Below, piece by piece: positions 25,736 to 35,573 of a stretch of DNA of 35,580 bases; position 1 is the first letter of the stretch, and each line of letters starts with the position of its first letter. Source of the DNA: an uncultured Pseudomonadota bacterium. Its GTDB lineage: Bacteria; Pseudomonadota; Gammaproteobacteria; Methylococcales; Methylomonadaceae. The stretch covers positions 1 through 35,580 of the forward strand of contig CAIPQN010000007.1 of assembly GCA_903867225.1 (NCBI GenBank), read 5' to 3'. The notes beneath the pieces were generated by a model. The model saw nothing but the letters and a program-made list of their open reading frames with translations, searched no databases and was not told the DNA's origin. Made by a program: the position numbers and the translations under genes.

Positions 25736-26359
25736 ATGAAATTAGCAGAACTTAATTTAGCTGAAGTCGATTGGGATTTTAATGCCGCATGGAGCTGGTC
25801 TTTACCTGTTCGGATAGGTGTGATTTGTTTAAGCTGCATTTCTGTTTTTGGTGCAGGTCTTTATTACGACGTATTTGATCAATTACAAACATTAGAAACA
25901 GTTCAGAAAAAAGAAACTGAATTAAAAATGATATTTGAGCTTAAGCATAATCAAGTTGCTAATTTGCCTGTATATCAAGAACAGCTAAAAATCATTAAAC
26001 AAACATTGAATGACATCGTTAAAGAAATGCCAGTGGCAGAAGAGGTTGCGGGCTTAGTCATTGATATTTCTCAGACAGGAATTGCCAACGGCTTAGAATT
26101 TAAATTATTCAAACCTGCGCCAAATGTGCATCAAGAATTTTATTCGGAATTACCCATTAACATTGAAGTAATCGGTGAATATGAAGAATTGCTTTTATTT
26201 ATCAGTGGACTTGCAGCATTACCTCGAATTGTGACTATTCACGATTTAACTATTGCACCAATCGACAAAACCAAAGTCACGAAACAAAGTAAAATGCTGA
26301 TGTCCGTGACAGTAAAAACGTATTATGAAAATAAAAGTGCCGCAAATGATGTTAAATAA
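25736..26359 (+). CDS. pilO: Type IV pilus assembly protein PilO
   Basis: This 207-residue bitopic protein has an N-terminal cytoplasmic segment, one helix (about 25-47), a coiled-coil region with ETELKMIFELKHNQVANLPVYQEQLKII, and a periplasmic domain with INIEVIGEYEELLLFISGLAALPRIVTIHDLTI. It pairs with PilN and contacts PilP. The gene overlaps the pilP start by about 14 bp. Confidence 0.95.
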   Translation: MKLAELNLAEVDWDFNAAWSWSLPVRIGVICLSCISVFGAGLYYDVFDQLQTLETVQKKETELKMIFELKHNQVANLPVYQEQLKIIKQTLNDIVKEMPVAEEVAGLVIDISQTGIANGLEFKLFKPAPNVHQEFYSELPINIEVIGEYEELLLFISGLAALPRIVTIHDLTIAPIDKTKVTKQSKMLMSVTVKTYYENKSAANDVK

Positions 26360-26909
26360 ATTTGTAATTACCGTTTATGTTCGTTTTTTATTGATAACGT
26401 TTACAGCGGTTTATTTAACAGCGTGCGGTGATAATGATTTCACCGATTTACAACAATACATTGCAACTATTAAAGCAAAGCCGCAAGAAGCAGTGAAACC
26501 TTTGCCAGAATTTAAAGTTGTTGAACCTTTTATTTTAACGAAAGAAGGTCATTTGCGTGACCCATTTAAACCCATAGAAAAAATAATAGCAGAAACGTTA
26601 GAACCTGATGAAGTTGAAGAACCTGATAACGGAATTCGTCCAAATACTAATCGCACCAAAGAACCGCTTGAAGCCTTTGCATTAAGCGGCATGAAAATGG
26701 TTGGAACAATTAACATGAACGCGACATTATGGGGTTTGGTTAAAGGTGACGGCAATACCGTTTACCGCGTAAAAGCTGGCAATTACATAGGCAAAAATGA
26801 CGGAAAAATTACTCAAATCAATAAAAATAAAATCGAATTGATTGAAATCATTCCAAGTAAACCTGGACGATTTATCGAACAACCAGCAACTTTAACGCTG
26901 ACTGAATAG
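26346..26909 (+). CDS. pilP: Type IV pilus lipoprotein PilP
   Basis: PilP is an inner-membrane lipoprotein that bridges PilNO to the secretin PilQ. It has a lipoprotein signal ending in the lipobox LTAC (followed by GDNDFTDLQQYIA), a proline-rich linker with RDPFKP, and a C-terminal beta domain starting LSGMKMVGTINMNATLWGLV. Three in-frame ATGs compete (26325, 26346, 26349), none with a strong ribosome site. I chose 26346, which gives 187 residues and a normal-length signal. Start 26325 would overlap pilO by 35 bp. Confidence 0.93.
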   Translation: MMLNKFVITVYVRFLLITFTAVYLTACGDNDFTDLQQYIATIKAKPQEAVKPLPEFKVVEPFILTKEGHLRDPFKPIEKIIAETLEPDEVEEPDNGIRPNTNRTKEPLEAFALSGMKMVGTINMNATLWGLVKGDGNTVYRVKAGNYIGKNDGKITQINKNKIELIEIIPSKPGRFIEQPATLTLTE

Positions 26910-26927
26910 CAAAAGGAAACTGCTTTT

Positions 26928-29258
26928 ATGTTGAAAATAAATTTACGTTTGCAGCTGTTAATTGCAGTTAGTCTGTTTTTTTTATCTAGTGTGGGTCATG
27001 GCATTGAAACATTAACGTTATCAACGATAAATTTTACTTCGCAAGGGAATGATAAATTACAAGTTCAAATGGAATTATCTGGTACAGCGATTACGCCGAA
27101 AATATTTAAAACCGACAATCCAGCGCGAATCGTATTAGATTTTGCAGCAGTAAAAAATGGATTAACTAAAAAAATCTATCCCATCAATCAAGGTGCTGCG
27201 TTGAATGCCTACGTCATTGAAGCCGATGGACGTGTGCGGGTAATTTTGAATTTACTCGAAGCAATGCCGTTTGATGTTAAAACAAACGAAAATAAAGTTT
27301 TTTTAACATTAACGCCATCACAAACTGCGCCGAGTATCGCAGATAAGTTCGTTCCAAAATTACCACCTGTAAAATCAAATACGCACGAAATTACTAAAGC
27401 CACAAACGACAAAATAGCAGCGTTTATTCCAGAGCAAGCGATTAGTGGATTTGATTTTAAACGTGGTGATAAAAGTGAAGGTCGAATTTTAGTATCATTG
27501 GCAAATCCAAATACGGTGGTCAATTCTAAAAAAGAAAATGGAAAAATCGTTATTAATTTTTTAAATACACAATTACCTGATGGATTGGCGAAACGCTTAG
27601 ATGTATCTGAATTTGCTACGCCTGTTAAATTTATAGATACGACTTCATCGAAACAAGAAACGACTTTAACGGTTACAACGGTGAATGAACTTTATGATTA
27701 TTCCGTATTTCAAACAGACGGTTTATTAACGATTGAATTTCGTCCCTTGAGTGATGAAGAGAAAGAAAAGCAAGAAAAATCAAGAGTTAAATATACTGGC
27801 AGTCGCTTATCGTTGAATTTTCAAGATATTGAAATTCGCAATATCATTTCAATTTTGGCTGAGTTTACAGGGCAAAATATGGTCGCTGGCGATGATGTGT
27901 CAGGCAATATAACCTTAAAACTTGATGATGTGCCTTGGGATGAAGCTCTTGAATTTATCTTAATGACTAAAGAATTAGGAAAATATCAAACAGGAAATGT
28001 CACGCTAATTTCGCCGCTCGATAAAATCAAAGATTACAAAGAAAAGCAGCAAAAAATGGAAGAAGTTGTTGAGAAATCTGACGCATTGGTGACTGAATAC
28101 CTTAAAATAAACTACGCGAAAGCAGAGAGCTTTAAGAGTTTGCTCAATGGTATGGATACAGGCGCATTTGGTAGCTGTGGGGCAAGCAACGAATCAAATA
28201 GCGGCGGTAGTCTGAGTGGGAACCAAAGTGGATCGACGGGCAATTCTAATGTTAATGAGCAGACAAATTTACAACCTTCGTCTTCGATTATGAGCAGAAT
28301 TTTGCCGACAGCTCAAAGTGCTAATAATCCAAATTTGGGTGTCAATCCTGATGAAAACCGCATTCTTTCAATACGCGGTTCTGCCATAGTTGATTCGCGC
28401 ACAAATACGTTGATTATCAAAGACACGGTAAAAAAAATAGATGATGTAAAAAAACTTATTCATCAATTAGACGTACCTGTTCAACAAGTGATGATTGAAT
28501 CGCGGATTGTGATTGCCGATGATTCTTTTGCGAGAGATTTAGGCGTTAAATTTGGTGCAGGAAAACAAGGCGTATTGGATGGAAATAAAGGTTTTGCGGT
28601 GGGTGGTAGTGGAACACAGGGTACACTTTCAAGTACGGACGGTTCAGTTGGCACATTCAAAGATTCATTGGTAGATTTAGGGATTAAAGGCACGCCAACT
28701 GGCTCATTAGCGATGACCTTAGTCAAAGGTGCAGATTATGTTTTAAATCTTGAAGTTCAAGCCTTACAAACTGATGGACGCGGTGAAAGCATTTCAAATC
28801 CACGAGTGATGACCATGAATCGTTGTACAGCTCATATTCAACAAGGTGTTCAAATACCCTACTCTACTGGCGGGACAGCTACATCGGCAGGAAATACTCA
28901 ATTTAGAGATGCTGTATTATCACTAAATGTTACTCCGCAAATTACACCGAGTGGTGCTGTATTAATGAATTTGGTGATCAAAAAAGATAAGGCAAATACT
29001 ACTATTATCACGAATGGTAATATAGCCATTGATAAACGTGAAATTCAGACATCTGTTTTAGTTGAAGATAGTGAAACGATTGTTTTAGGCGGGGTTTATG
29101 AAGATGATAATTCACAGACCAAAAACAAAGTTCCATTTTTTGCAGATTTGCCGTGGATTGGTGATTTATTTACCAATATATCAAACCAAAATAACAAAAA
29201 AGAACTACTAATTTTCGTTACACCTAAGATTATTAAAGATAATCCAGTAGCGCAATAA
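26928..29258 (+). CDS. pilQ: Type IV pilus secretin PilQ
   Basis: PilQ forms the multimeric outer-membrane channel for the pilus. The 776-residue protein has a signal peptide (to about residue 25), two AMIN-type domains (about 28-130 and 165-275), an STN/N0 domain (about 290-350, LSLNFQDIEIRNIISIL), an N1 domain and a C-terminal secretin domain (about 520-770, VQQVMIESRIV, ending ELLIFVTPKII). A Ser/Gly/Asn-rich insertion with a cysteine (GSCGAS) and repeated SG/NS units lies inside N1 at about 410-450. AAAGGAAA precedes the ATG. Confidence 0.97.
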   Translation: MLKINLRLQLLIAVSLFFLSSVGHGIETLTLSTINFTSQGNDKLQVQMELSGTAITPKIFKTDNPARIVLDFAAVKNGLTKKIYPINQGAALNAYVIEADGRVRVILNLLEAMPFDVKTNENKVFLTLTPSQTAPSIADKFVPKLPPVKSNTHEITKATNDKIAAFIPEQAISGFDFKRGDKSEGRILVSLANPNTVVNSKKENGKIVINFLNTQLPDGLAKRLDVSEFATPVKFIDTTSSKQETTLTVTTVNELYDYSVFQTDGLLTIEFRPLSDEEKEKQEKSRVKYTGSRLSLNFQDIEIRNIISILAEFTGQNMVAGDDVSGNITLKLDDVPWDEALEFILMTKELGKYQTGNVTLISPLDKIKDYKEKQQKMEEVVEKSDALVTEYLKINYAKAESFKSLLNGMDTGAFGSCGASNESNSGGSLSGNQSGSTGNSNVNEQTNLQPSSSIMSRILPTAQSANNPNLGVNPDENRILSIRGSAIVDSRTNTLIIKDTVKKIDDVKKLIHQLDVPVQQVMIESRIVIADDSFARDLGVKFGAGKQGVLDGNKGFAVGGSGTQGTLSSTDGSVGTFKDSLVDLGIKGTPTGSLAMTLVKGADYVLNLEVQALQTDGRGESISNPRVMTMNRCTAHIQQGVQIPYSTGGTATSAGNTQFRDAVLSLNVTPQITPSGAVLMNLVIKKDKANTTIITNGNIAIDKREIQTSVLVEDSETIVLGGVYEDDNSQTKNKVPFFADLPWIGDLFTNISNQNNKKELLIFVTPKIIKDNPVAQ

Positions 29259-29283
29259 ATTACTTTAAACAAACAAGGGACAC

Positions 29284-29808
29284 ATGAAACAATCAGAAAA
29301 TATTTATTTAGTGGGTTTAATGGGAGCGGGTAAAACCACTATTGGACGACAACTTGCCCGTCTTTTGAAATTGCCTTTTTATGACAGTGATAAAGCGATT
29401 GAAGAACGTACTGGTGTAGACATTCCTACGATTTTTGAGTTTGAAGGCGAGGAAGGTTTTCGTAATCGTGAACAAAAAATGTTGGCACAACTTACCGAAA
29501 TCAACGGCATTATTATGGCAACAGGTGGTGGAGCAATTTTGCGCGAAGACAATCGCAAATTACTCATGGAAAATGGCTTTGTAGTTTATTTGTACTGTGA
29601 CGTAGATAAACTACTCGAACGCACCCGTCGTGATGTCCAGCGTCCACTACTTAATACCGAAGATCCACGCGAACGTCTTGAAACGTTATTTGCTCAACGT
29701 CAACCGTTATACGAGGCAAGTGCTGATTTAACGGTTGATACAGGTATTATGCAAAGCAAAGATGTAGTGACACACATTTTAGATATTTATCAAGCAATCC
29801 AAAATTAA
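29284..29808 (+). CDS. aroK: Shikimate kinase
   Basis: This enzyme phosphorylates shikimate in the pathway to chorismate. The 174-residue protein has Walker [15 protein letters not shown] (residues 12-25), substrate residues in [38 protein letters not shown] and the lid [18 protein letters not shown] lies before the ATG. The gene sits between pilQ and aroB, an order seen in many Gammaproteobacteria. Confidence 0.97.
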   Translation: MKQSENIYLVGLMGAGKTTIGRQLARLLKLPFYDSDKAIEERTGVDIPTIFEFEGEEGFRNREQKMLAQLTEINGIIMATGGGAILREDNRKLLMENGFVVYLYCDVDKLLERTRRDVQRPLLNTEDPRERLETLFAQRQPLYEASADLTVDTGIMQSKDVVTHILDIYQAIQN

Positions 29809-29813
29809 ACAAC

Positions 29814-30893
29814 ATGAAAACATTAACCGTCGCATTAGGTGAACGCAGCTATCCTATTTATATTGGCGCAAATTTGCTTAATCAAGCGGATTTATTGACG
29901 AGCCACATTAAATCGAAACAAGTGGTTATTGTCACGAATGAAACCATCGCACCGCTGTATTTAAAAAATGTGTTGGCACATTTGAGCGCATTTCATGTTG
30001 AAAGTGTGATTTTGCCAGACGGTGAACAATTTAAAACGCTAGATTCCGTTAATTTAATTTTCGATAAATTACTCGCCAGTAAATTCAGCCGCAACGCGAC
30101 ATTAGTTGCATTAGGTGGCGGTGTGATTGGTGATATGGGGGGATTTGCGGCGGCGTGTTATCAACGTGGTATCGCATTTATTCAGATTCCCACGACTTTA
30201 TTAGCGCAAGTCGATTCATCAGTAGGCGGCAAAACGGGGGTAAATCATCCACTCGGTAAAAATATGATTGGCGCGTTTTATCAGCCGCAAGCCGTGATTA
30301 TTGATGTTGATGTATTAGCCACTTTGGATGATCGTCAATTTGCAGCAGGTTTAGCAGAAGTTATTAAATACGGATTGATTCGAGATTTAGATTTTTTTAT
30401 TTGGTTAGAAGAAAATATCGATACGTTGTTGGCACGAGATAAAACAGCATTAATTTATGCAATTGAGTATTCATGCCGCATGAAAGCAGAAGTTGTTGGC
30501 GAAGATGAACATGAAGGGGGCGTGCGTGCAACCTTGAATTTAGGACATACGTTTGGTCACGCAATTGAAACAGGCATGGGTTATGGAACGTATTTACACG
30601 GCGAAGCCGTTGCGATTGGAACGTGTTTAGCCGCTGATTTATCACAACGAAAAGGGTTTTTAAACATGGATGATGTGATGCGAATCGTAAATTTATTTGA
30701 ACGTGCAAAATTACCCGTGAAATCACCAACAGAATTGAGTTCCGAACAATTTCTTGACTTGATGGCAGTTGATAAAAAAAATGTGGACGGTGCAATTCGT
30801 GTCATTTTGTTAGAAGCGATTGGCAAAGCAACACTGCCAATGTCTGTTGATAATTTATCTTTAACACAAACATTACAAAGTTATGGCAGATAA
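29814..30893 (+). CDS. aroB: 3-dehydroquinate synthase
   Basis: This NAD- and metal-dependent enzyme converts DAHP to 3-dehydroquinate. The 359-residue protein shows [12 protein letters not shown], the NAD site [50 protein letters not shown], the metal-ligand region [12 protein letters not shown] and [10 protein letters not shown]. It starts 5 bp after aroK and overlaps the next gene by 11 bp, so the three are one transcriptional unit. Confidence 0.98.
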   Translation: MKTLTVALGERSYPIYIGANLLNQADLLTSHIKSKQVVIVTNETIAPLYLKNVLAHLSAFHVESVILPDGEQFKTLDSVNLIFDKLLASKFSRNATLVALGGGVIGDMGGFAAACYQRGIAFIQIPTTLLAQVDSSVGGKTGVNHPLGKNMIGAFYQPQAVIIDVDVLATLDDRQFAAGLAEVIKYGLIRDLDFFIWLEENIDTLLARDKTALIYAIEYSCRMKAEVVGEDEHEGGVRATLNLGHTFGHAIETGMGYGTYLHGEAVAIGTCLAADLSQRKGFLNMDDVMRIVNLFERAKLPVKSPTELSSEQFLDLMAVDKKNVDGAIRVILLEAIGKATLPMSVDNLSLTQTLQSYGR

Positions 30894-32643
30894 CCCAATT
30901 TTTTCAACAGCATTAAATTCTCGTCCTTCTAATGATGAAGAATTGGACGTTTTGTTGCCTCTGATTACTAAAGAACGGACACAAAAGTTCGATTTGTTGC
31001 TGCATTTAATTCCGAATTTAAAACAGCATTTGATTGTTTGTGGTGCATCTGGCATTGGTAAAACATTGTTGCTTGATATGCTTTACGATATTGATAATGA
31101 CGCATGGCAATGTTGTTTTGTGCAAGGCAGCGCAGAATTAAGCTTTGAAACTATTGAAATACAACTGACTAAAACGATGTTGCGAAACAATCATGAATCG
31201 TTGAATCAAGCATTTCATGATTTTCAAGAACAACACAAAAAAATCGTGTTAATTATTGATGATGCGGGACTTTGTGTTTCGGGTTTAATGACGACATTGA
31301 TTGATTACGCAGTTTCTCAACCTGCATTGAAGTTAATTTTTTCGCTCACGCCCGAAGCTAGAAATAATCATCGCAAAACTGACAAAGCCTTAGATAATTG
31401 CTATTTGCTCGAAATTCCTACGTTAAGTAAACGTCAATGTGCATATTTTTTACGTCATTTAGCGGCGAAACCACGCACTTATAGCGCGTTGCCGATTGAT
31501 GAAAAATTACTGGATAAAATTTATCGTGACACACGCGGAATTCCTGCTCGAATTATGGCGGATTTCACTAAATTATCACGGGAAAATCAGAATGATTACA
31601 GCAAATGGTTAATGGCGTTTGCTGGATTAATAATTTTAACGATTGCTATCAATCAAGGTATTCGATATTTCAAAAAAGAAGCCGTTGAAGATACACCGAT
31701 TTTACCTGCTGAAAAAGTCGAATCTATTGAACAGCCAATTGCTCCAAAACCAGATAAAAAATTGCCAGCCCCCGTTGAATCACAAACTAAATCTGAACAA
31801 GACATCATCATCCCAGAGTTTCAATTAGATATTGAAAAAGGCATTGTTGCTGCTCCACCCGTTGCAACAGCTCCTGTTGAGAAAAAGCCTGAACCTACAG
31901 CAGAAAGTGTTGATTCGGAACAAGTTAAACCTGAAAAATCTGAACAAGTTGAATCTGAAAAAACTGCCGAAACAGCACAACCTGAACCTGCATCAGAACC
32001 CGAAATTAAACAACCTGAACCTGAAAAAGCTCCACCTATTGTTGAAACTACCCCAGAGCCTGTAAAACCAGAAGTTATTGCGCCAACTATCGTTGAGCCT
32101 GTTATTTCATTTCCAAAAGTAGAACCCGCGAAAGGCGTTAAAATTCAAGCCTTACCCGAAAAACAAACGATTATAGCAACGCCAATCGCCGCCCCAGAAG
32201 TCAAACCAGTAAAAGAAGTAAAAATTGAACCTGTTAAAAAAATTGATGCGGTAAAAAAAATTGAAATCAAACCGATTGAAAAACCCATTGAAGTTAAAAA
32301 ACCAGAACCACCAAAAGTTGAACCCGTAAAAAAAATAGAACCTAAATCAACAAAAGAACAGGTTAATGTAGAAAAAGTTGGAAGTGTTGTTGCCGCACCA
32401 CCTGTTGCAGGACGCTATACGTTGCAGTTAATCACGCTTTCAAGTGAAGCCGCAATTGAAAACTTTAAAAAAAAACATCCTGAACTAAATAAAAATTTCC
32501 GCGTTGTAAAATCCATCAGTAACGAAAAAGAACGTTTTGGCTTGATGTATGGTGGTTTTTCAAATGCTGCCGAAGCCATAAAAGCGCGACAAACGTTGCC
32601 TACTGAATTTGCAAATGCTTTTCCACGAAAATTGAATCCTTAA
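30883..32643 (+). CDS. DamX-like protein: AAA ATPase, transmembrane helix, long linker, SPOR domain
   Basis: This 586-residue protein has a cytoplasmic AAA-type domain (about 30-235) with Walker [13 protein letters not shown] and Walker [12 protein letters not shown]. One membrane helix (about 242-262) is followed by a very long Pro/Glu/Lys/Val-rich periplasmic linker (about 265-500) and a C-terminal SPOR domain (about 505-586, [19 protein letters not shown]). SPOR domains bind denuded glycan strands at the division septum. E. coli DamX, in the same place after aroB, lacks a full ATPase domain; the longer form is typical of Pseudomonas-like relatives. No dam gene follows. Confidence 0.92.
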   Translation: MADNPIFSTALNSRPSNDEELDVLLPLITKERTQKFDLLLHLIPNLKQHLIVCGASGIGKTLLLDMLYDIDNDAWQCCFVQGSAELSFETIEIQLTKTMLRNNHESLNQAFHDFQEQHKKIVLIIDDAGLCVSGLMTTLIDYAVSQPALKLIFSLTPEARNNHRKTDKALDNCYLLEIPTLSKRQCAYFLRHLAAKPRTYSALPIDEKLLDKIYRDTRGIPARIMADFTKLSRENQNDYSKWLMAFAGLIILTIAINQGIRYFKKEAVEDTPILPAEKVESIEQPIAPKPDKKLPAPVESQTKSEQDIIIPEFQLDIEKGIVAAPPVATAPVEKKPEPTAESVDSEQVKPEKSEQVESEKTAETAQPEPASEPEIKQPEPEKAPPIVETTPEPVKPEVIAPTIVEPVISFPKVEPAKGVKIQALPEKQTIIATPIAAPEVKPVKEVKIEPVKKIDAVKKIEIKPIEKPIEVKKPEPPKVEPVKKIEPKSTKEQVNVEKVGSVVAAPPVAGRYTLQLITLSSEAAIENFKKKHPELNKNFRVVKSISNEKERFGLMYGGFSNAAEAIKARQTLPTEFANAFPRKLNP

Positions 32644-32655
32644 TTTCATAAAACT

Positions 32656-33723
32656 ATGACCACATTAAAAAACGATACGTTCATCAAAGCACTTTTGAAA
32701 CAACCGACTGATTACACTCCCATTTGGATGATGCGCCAAGCAGGACGTTATTTACCCGAATATAGAAAAGTGCGTGAAGAAGCAGGCAGTTTTATGGCGG
32801 TTTGTACAAATCCCGAATTGGCGTGCGAAGTAACATTACAACCCTTAAGACGATTTGATTTTGATGCGGCAATTTTGTTTTCGGATATTTTGACAATTCC
32901 CGACGCAATGGGTTTGGGACTTTATTTCACTGAAGGCGAAGGTCCAAAATTTAAAAATCCGATTCGTACCGCTGCTGATATTGAAAAATTGCCCATTCCA
33001 GATCCTGAAATTGAGTTGCGTTATGTAATGGATGCGGTGCGTTTGATTCGTAAAAATTTGAATGGCAGTGTGCCGTTGATTGGTTTTTCGGGCAGTCCAT
33101 GGACGCTCGCGACCTATATGATTGAAGGCGGAAGCAGTAAAAACTTCGCAAAAGTCAAAGCGTTAATGTACAACGATCCTGCGTTGATGCACCAATTACT
33201 AGATAAATTAGCGCAATCCGTCGCAGCGTATTTGAATGCTCAAATCGCAGCTGGCGCGCAAGCCGTGATGCTTTTTGATACTTGGGGTGGAATGTTAAGC
33301 GGCGACGATTACAAAGAATTTTCGCTACATTACGCGCAACAAGTTCGCTCATTATTAAAAACAGAAATCGATGGTCAACGTATTCCCACCGTTTTATTTA
33401 CCAAAGGTGGCGGTTTATGGCTCGAAGAAATGGCAGCGACTGGTTACGACGCGCTTGGTTTAGATTGGCAAACGGACATTCATTGCGCCCGTGCGCGAGT
33501 TGGTGACAAGGTGGCATTGCAAGGAAATTTAGATCCAATGGCGTTGTACGCAAAACCTGAAATCATTACTGAAAAAGTAAAAAACATCTTGCAAAAATAC
33601 GGTAATGGTTCGGGTCATGTTTTCAATTTGGGACACGGAATTTTGCCTGACATCAATCCTGAACATGTCAAAACGATGGTAGATGCTGTGCATGAACAAA
33701 GTCGCATTTATCATCAAGGTTAA
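32656..33723 (+). CDS. hemE: Uroporphyrinogen decarboxylase
   Basis: HemE removes four carboxyl groups from uroporphyrinogen III to give coproporphyrinogen III. The 355-residue protein has the N-terminal signature [16 protein letters not shown], the conserved Asp in [41 protein letters not shown] and the C-terminal [16 protein letters not shown]. It lies 12 bp after the damX-like gene and 5 bp before glk. With hemB at 15693-16697 it is the second haem gene of the window, but the two are far apart. Confidence 0.98.
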   Translation: MTTLKNDTFIKALLKQPTDYTPIWMMRQAGRYLPEYRKVREEAGSFMAVCTNPELACEVTLQPLRRFDFDAAILFSDILTIPDAMGLGLYFTEGEGPKFKNPIRTAADIEKLPIPDPEIELRYVMDAVRLIRKNLNGSVPLIGFSGSPWTLATYMIEGGSSKNFAKVKALMYNDPALMHQLLDKLAQSVAAYLNAQIAAGAQAVMLFDTWGGMLSGDDYKEFSLHYAQQVRSLLKTEIDGQRIPTVLFTKGGGLWLEEMAATGYDALGLDWQTDIHCARARVGDKVALQGNLDPMALYAKPEIITEKVKNILQKYGNGSGHVFNLGHGILPDINPEHVKTMVDAVHEQSRIYHQG

Positions 33724-33728
33724 ATTTT

Positions 33729-34697
33729 ATGATTTTAGCAGGTGATATTGGCGGTACAAAAACGTTATTAGCCATTTTTGATGGTGAAATTTGTGTGGCA
33801 AAACATCGTTTTGAAAGTGCAAATCACGCAACATTTCATAACTTGTTGGCAGATTTTTTAGCGTTGATTCCTATGGTAAAAATTGACACGGTTTGTTTAG
33901 GTGTTGCTGGTGCGATTGTAAGCGGTGATTGTGAAGCAACCAATTTGCCTTGGAAATTAACCTGCCATGAAATTGCGAAACAATTAAATGCGGAAAAAGT
34001 CACGTTACTTAACGATTTAGAAGCTGCCGCGTGGGGCATTTTATCGTTGCCAGAAAATGATTTTATCGCACTGAATCCTAACGCTAAAACGCAAGTTGGA
34101 AATTGCGCGGTTTTAGCGGCAGGCACAGGTTTGGGCGAAGCGATTATTTTTTATGACGGTAAAAATCATCATGTGATTGCGAATGAAGGTGGGCATTGTG
34201 ATTTTGCCCCGACAGACGCGCAACAAATTGCATTACTTTCGTTTATGCAAGCACGTTATCCCAACCATGTAAGTTACGAACGGTTAGTTTCTGGCGTGGG
34301 AATTGTGGCAATTTATGATTTTTTAAAACAATTGGGCGATTACGCCATTTCCAATGAGTTGGAAGCCCAATTACAAACGGCGGACGATTCGGCAGCAATA
34401 ATTGGTGCAGCGGCAATGGCGAAAAGCGACGAATTATGTGTGGCAACGTTGCAATTATTTGCGAGAATTTACGGCTCAGAAGCAGGAAATTTAGCCTTAA
34501 AATGTTTGCCTTATGGTGGTGTGTATTTAGCGGGTGGAATAGCCGCGAAATGCTTACCCGCGTTGCAACAAGGCGCGTTTTTGGAAGGTTTTTTATCGAA
34601 AGGACGTTTTCAAAATACGCTAGAAAAAATCGCGGTAAACGTTTGTATGCAGCCCGAAGTTGGATTATTAGGGGCGTTATATTTTGCTCAGAAATAA
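33729..34697 (+). CDS. glk: Glucokinase (Glk family)
   Basis: This enzyme phosphorylates glucose with ATP. The 322-residue protein starts with the phosphate motif MILAGDIGGTKTLLAIFD and contains VCLGVAGAIVSG, TLLNDLEAAAWGI, VLAAGTGLGEAIIF, NEGGHCDFAPTD, YERLVSGVGIVAIYDFL and VYLAGGIAAKCLP. It is the GK-family enzyme of E. coli type, not a ROK protein. It is the last gene of the long plus-strand run and ends at a terminator that starts in its stop codon. Confidence 0.97.
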   Translation: MILAGDIGGTKTLLAIFDGEICVAKHRFESANHATFHNLLADFLALIPMVKIDTVCLGVAGAIVSGDCEATNLPWKLTCHEIAKQLNAEKVTLLNDLEAAAWGILSLPENDFIALNPNAKTQVGNCAVLAAGTGLGEAIIFYDGKNHHVIANEGGHCDFAPTDAQQIALLSFMQARYPNHVSYERLVSGVGIVAIYDFLKQLGDYAISNELEAQLQTADDSAAIIGAAAMAKSDELCVATLQLFARIYGSEAGNLALKCLPYGGVYLAGGIAAKCLPALQQGAFLEGFLSKGRFQNTLEKIAVNVCMQPEVGLLGALYFAQK

Positions 34698-34725
34698 AAA
34701 AAGCCAGCGTTATGCTGGCTTTTTT
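34697..34725. terminator. Bidirectional terminator between glk and ispF
   Basis: AAAAAAGCCAGC-gttat-GCTGGCTTTTTT is a perfect 12-bp stem with a 5-nt loop and T-runs on both strands. It begins at the last base of the glk stop and ends 15 bp from the ispF stop. Confidence 0.94.
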
Positions 34726-34740
34726 ATGAGATTTTGATAA

Positions 34741-35214
34741 TTACTTCAAAAGTAAAACAATCGCTTGCACAGCAATTCCTTCTTTTCGACCTTCAAAACC
34801 GAGTTGCTCTGTGGTGGTTGCTTTTACATTGATGCAATCGAAAACAACCCCTAAATCAACCGCGATGTTTGCACACATTTCAGCTGTATAAGGCGACATT
34901 TTTGGAGCTTGCGCGATAATCGTAATGTCTACATTTCCTACATGATAGCCTTTATTTTTAACCAAATCATACACATGGCGCAATAAAACTCGACTATCCG
35001 CCCCTTTGAAATTTGGATCGGTGTCTGGAAAATGCTTTCCAATATCTCCCATCGCTACCGCTCCCAAAAGCGCATCACATAACGCATGTAGAACCACATC
35101 GCCGTCTGAATGCGCTTCCAATCCACGTTCATACGGAATTTTCACACCACCTAAAATTACATCGCCGCCTTCTTTAAATCGATGCACATCATAACCTTGC
35201 CCAATTCTTATCAT
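34741..35214 (-). CDS. ispF: 2-C-methyl-D-erythritol 2,4-cyclodiphosphate synthase
   Basis: IspF catalyses the cyclisation step of the MEP isoprenoid pathway. The 157-residue protein has [12 protein letters not shown] (zinc ligands Asp8 and His10), [33 protein letters not shown] (His42), [19 protein letters not shown] and [19 protein letters not shown]. The length is normal. The usual partner ispD is not beside it in this window; the upstream neighbour is divergent. Confidence 0.98.
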   Translation of the reverse strand: MIRIGQGYDVHRFKEGGDVILGGVKIPYERGLEAHSDGDVVLHALCDALLGAVAMGDIGKHFPDTDPNFKGADSRVLLRHVYDLVKNKGYHVGNVDITIIAQAPKMSPYTAEMCANIAVDLGVVFDCINVKATTTEQLGFEGRKEGIAVQAIVLLLK

Positions 35215-35260
35215 TTCTATATTCTCATTTTTTTTATTACGAACAACCTCATTTTTAATC

Positions 35261-35288
35261 TTGATAACATAGTCAAAAAGAGTAAAGT
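35261..35288 (+). promoter_or_regulatory. Candidate promoter of the right-edge signal-peptide ORF
   Basis: TTGATA (35261-35266), a 16-bp spacer and TAAAGT (35283-35288) lie about 39 bp before the start codon at 35327, leaving a normal short leader. Confidence 0.4.
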
Positions 35289-35326
35289 GAAATCCAGCGT
35301 CTTATTTTATATATTGGAGTGTAACT

Positions 35327-35473
35327 ATGCGAAATTATCAAAAAAATGGTTTGTTGCTTTTAGCTAGCAGCTTACTTTTTACCATTTCTGCACAACCTAT
35401 TTTTGCAGCGACGACAACATCGACGACTACAAAAGCAGTCGTTGTTACCAACGCTTTAAATTTGACCCCTTAG
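35327..35473 (+). pseudogene. Secreted-protein gene start, probably truncated by an inserted repeat
   Basis: ATG 35327 follows a strong ribosome site (GGAGTG, 35315-35320) and a candidate promoter. It encodes a clear signal peptide (basic MRNYQK, hydrophobic GLLLLASSLLFTIS, cleavage after QPIFA) and then a Thr-rich start of a mature chain. The frame stops after 48 codons. The last residues (LTP) and the TAG lie inside the left arm of an inverted-repeat element beginning near 35462. I read this as the 5' fragment of a secreted-protein gene whose frame was broken by insertion. A genuine 48-residue exported peptide is possible. The product is not recognised. Confidence 0.55.
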
Positions 35474-35573
35474 CAACGGAATAAGCTAATCCATTTAACG
35501 AAAAATAGAATATCGTAGAAATCAATAACGACAATGGATTGAAGTCATAAACCACACTTCAATAGGGGGTCAA
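35462..35573. mobile_element. Candidate MITE-like inverted-repeat element at the window edge
   Basis: Arms TTGACCCC (35462-35469) and GGGGTCAA (35566-35573) are a perfect 8-bp inverted repeat about 96 bp apart, both flanked outside by TTAAA (35456-35460 and 35574-35578), a possible target duplication. Inside are two further inverted repeats: AATCCATT/AATGGATT (35488-35495, 35533-35540) and ATTGAAGT/ACTTCAAT (35538-35545, 35556-35563). There is no coding potential. It could be a non-autonomous element, a REP-like palindrome or the end of a larger insertion cut by the window. Confidence 0.45.

Noticed and set aside
30397-30795. 132-codon frame antisense to aroB
   Set aside because: aroB is full-length and conserved on the other strand; the antisense frame has no recognisable domain or start signal.
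31643-32065. Lys/Leu/Asn-rich frames in another frame of the damX-like gene
   Set aside because: They arise from the repetitive Pro/Glu/Lys codons of the linker and have no start signals.
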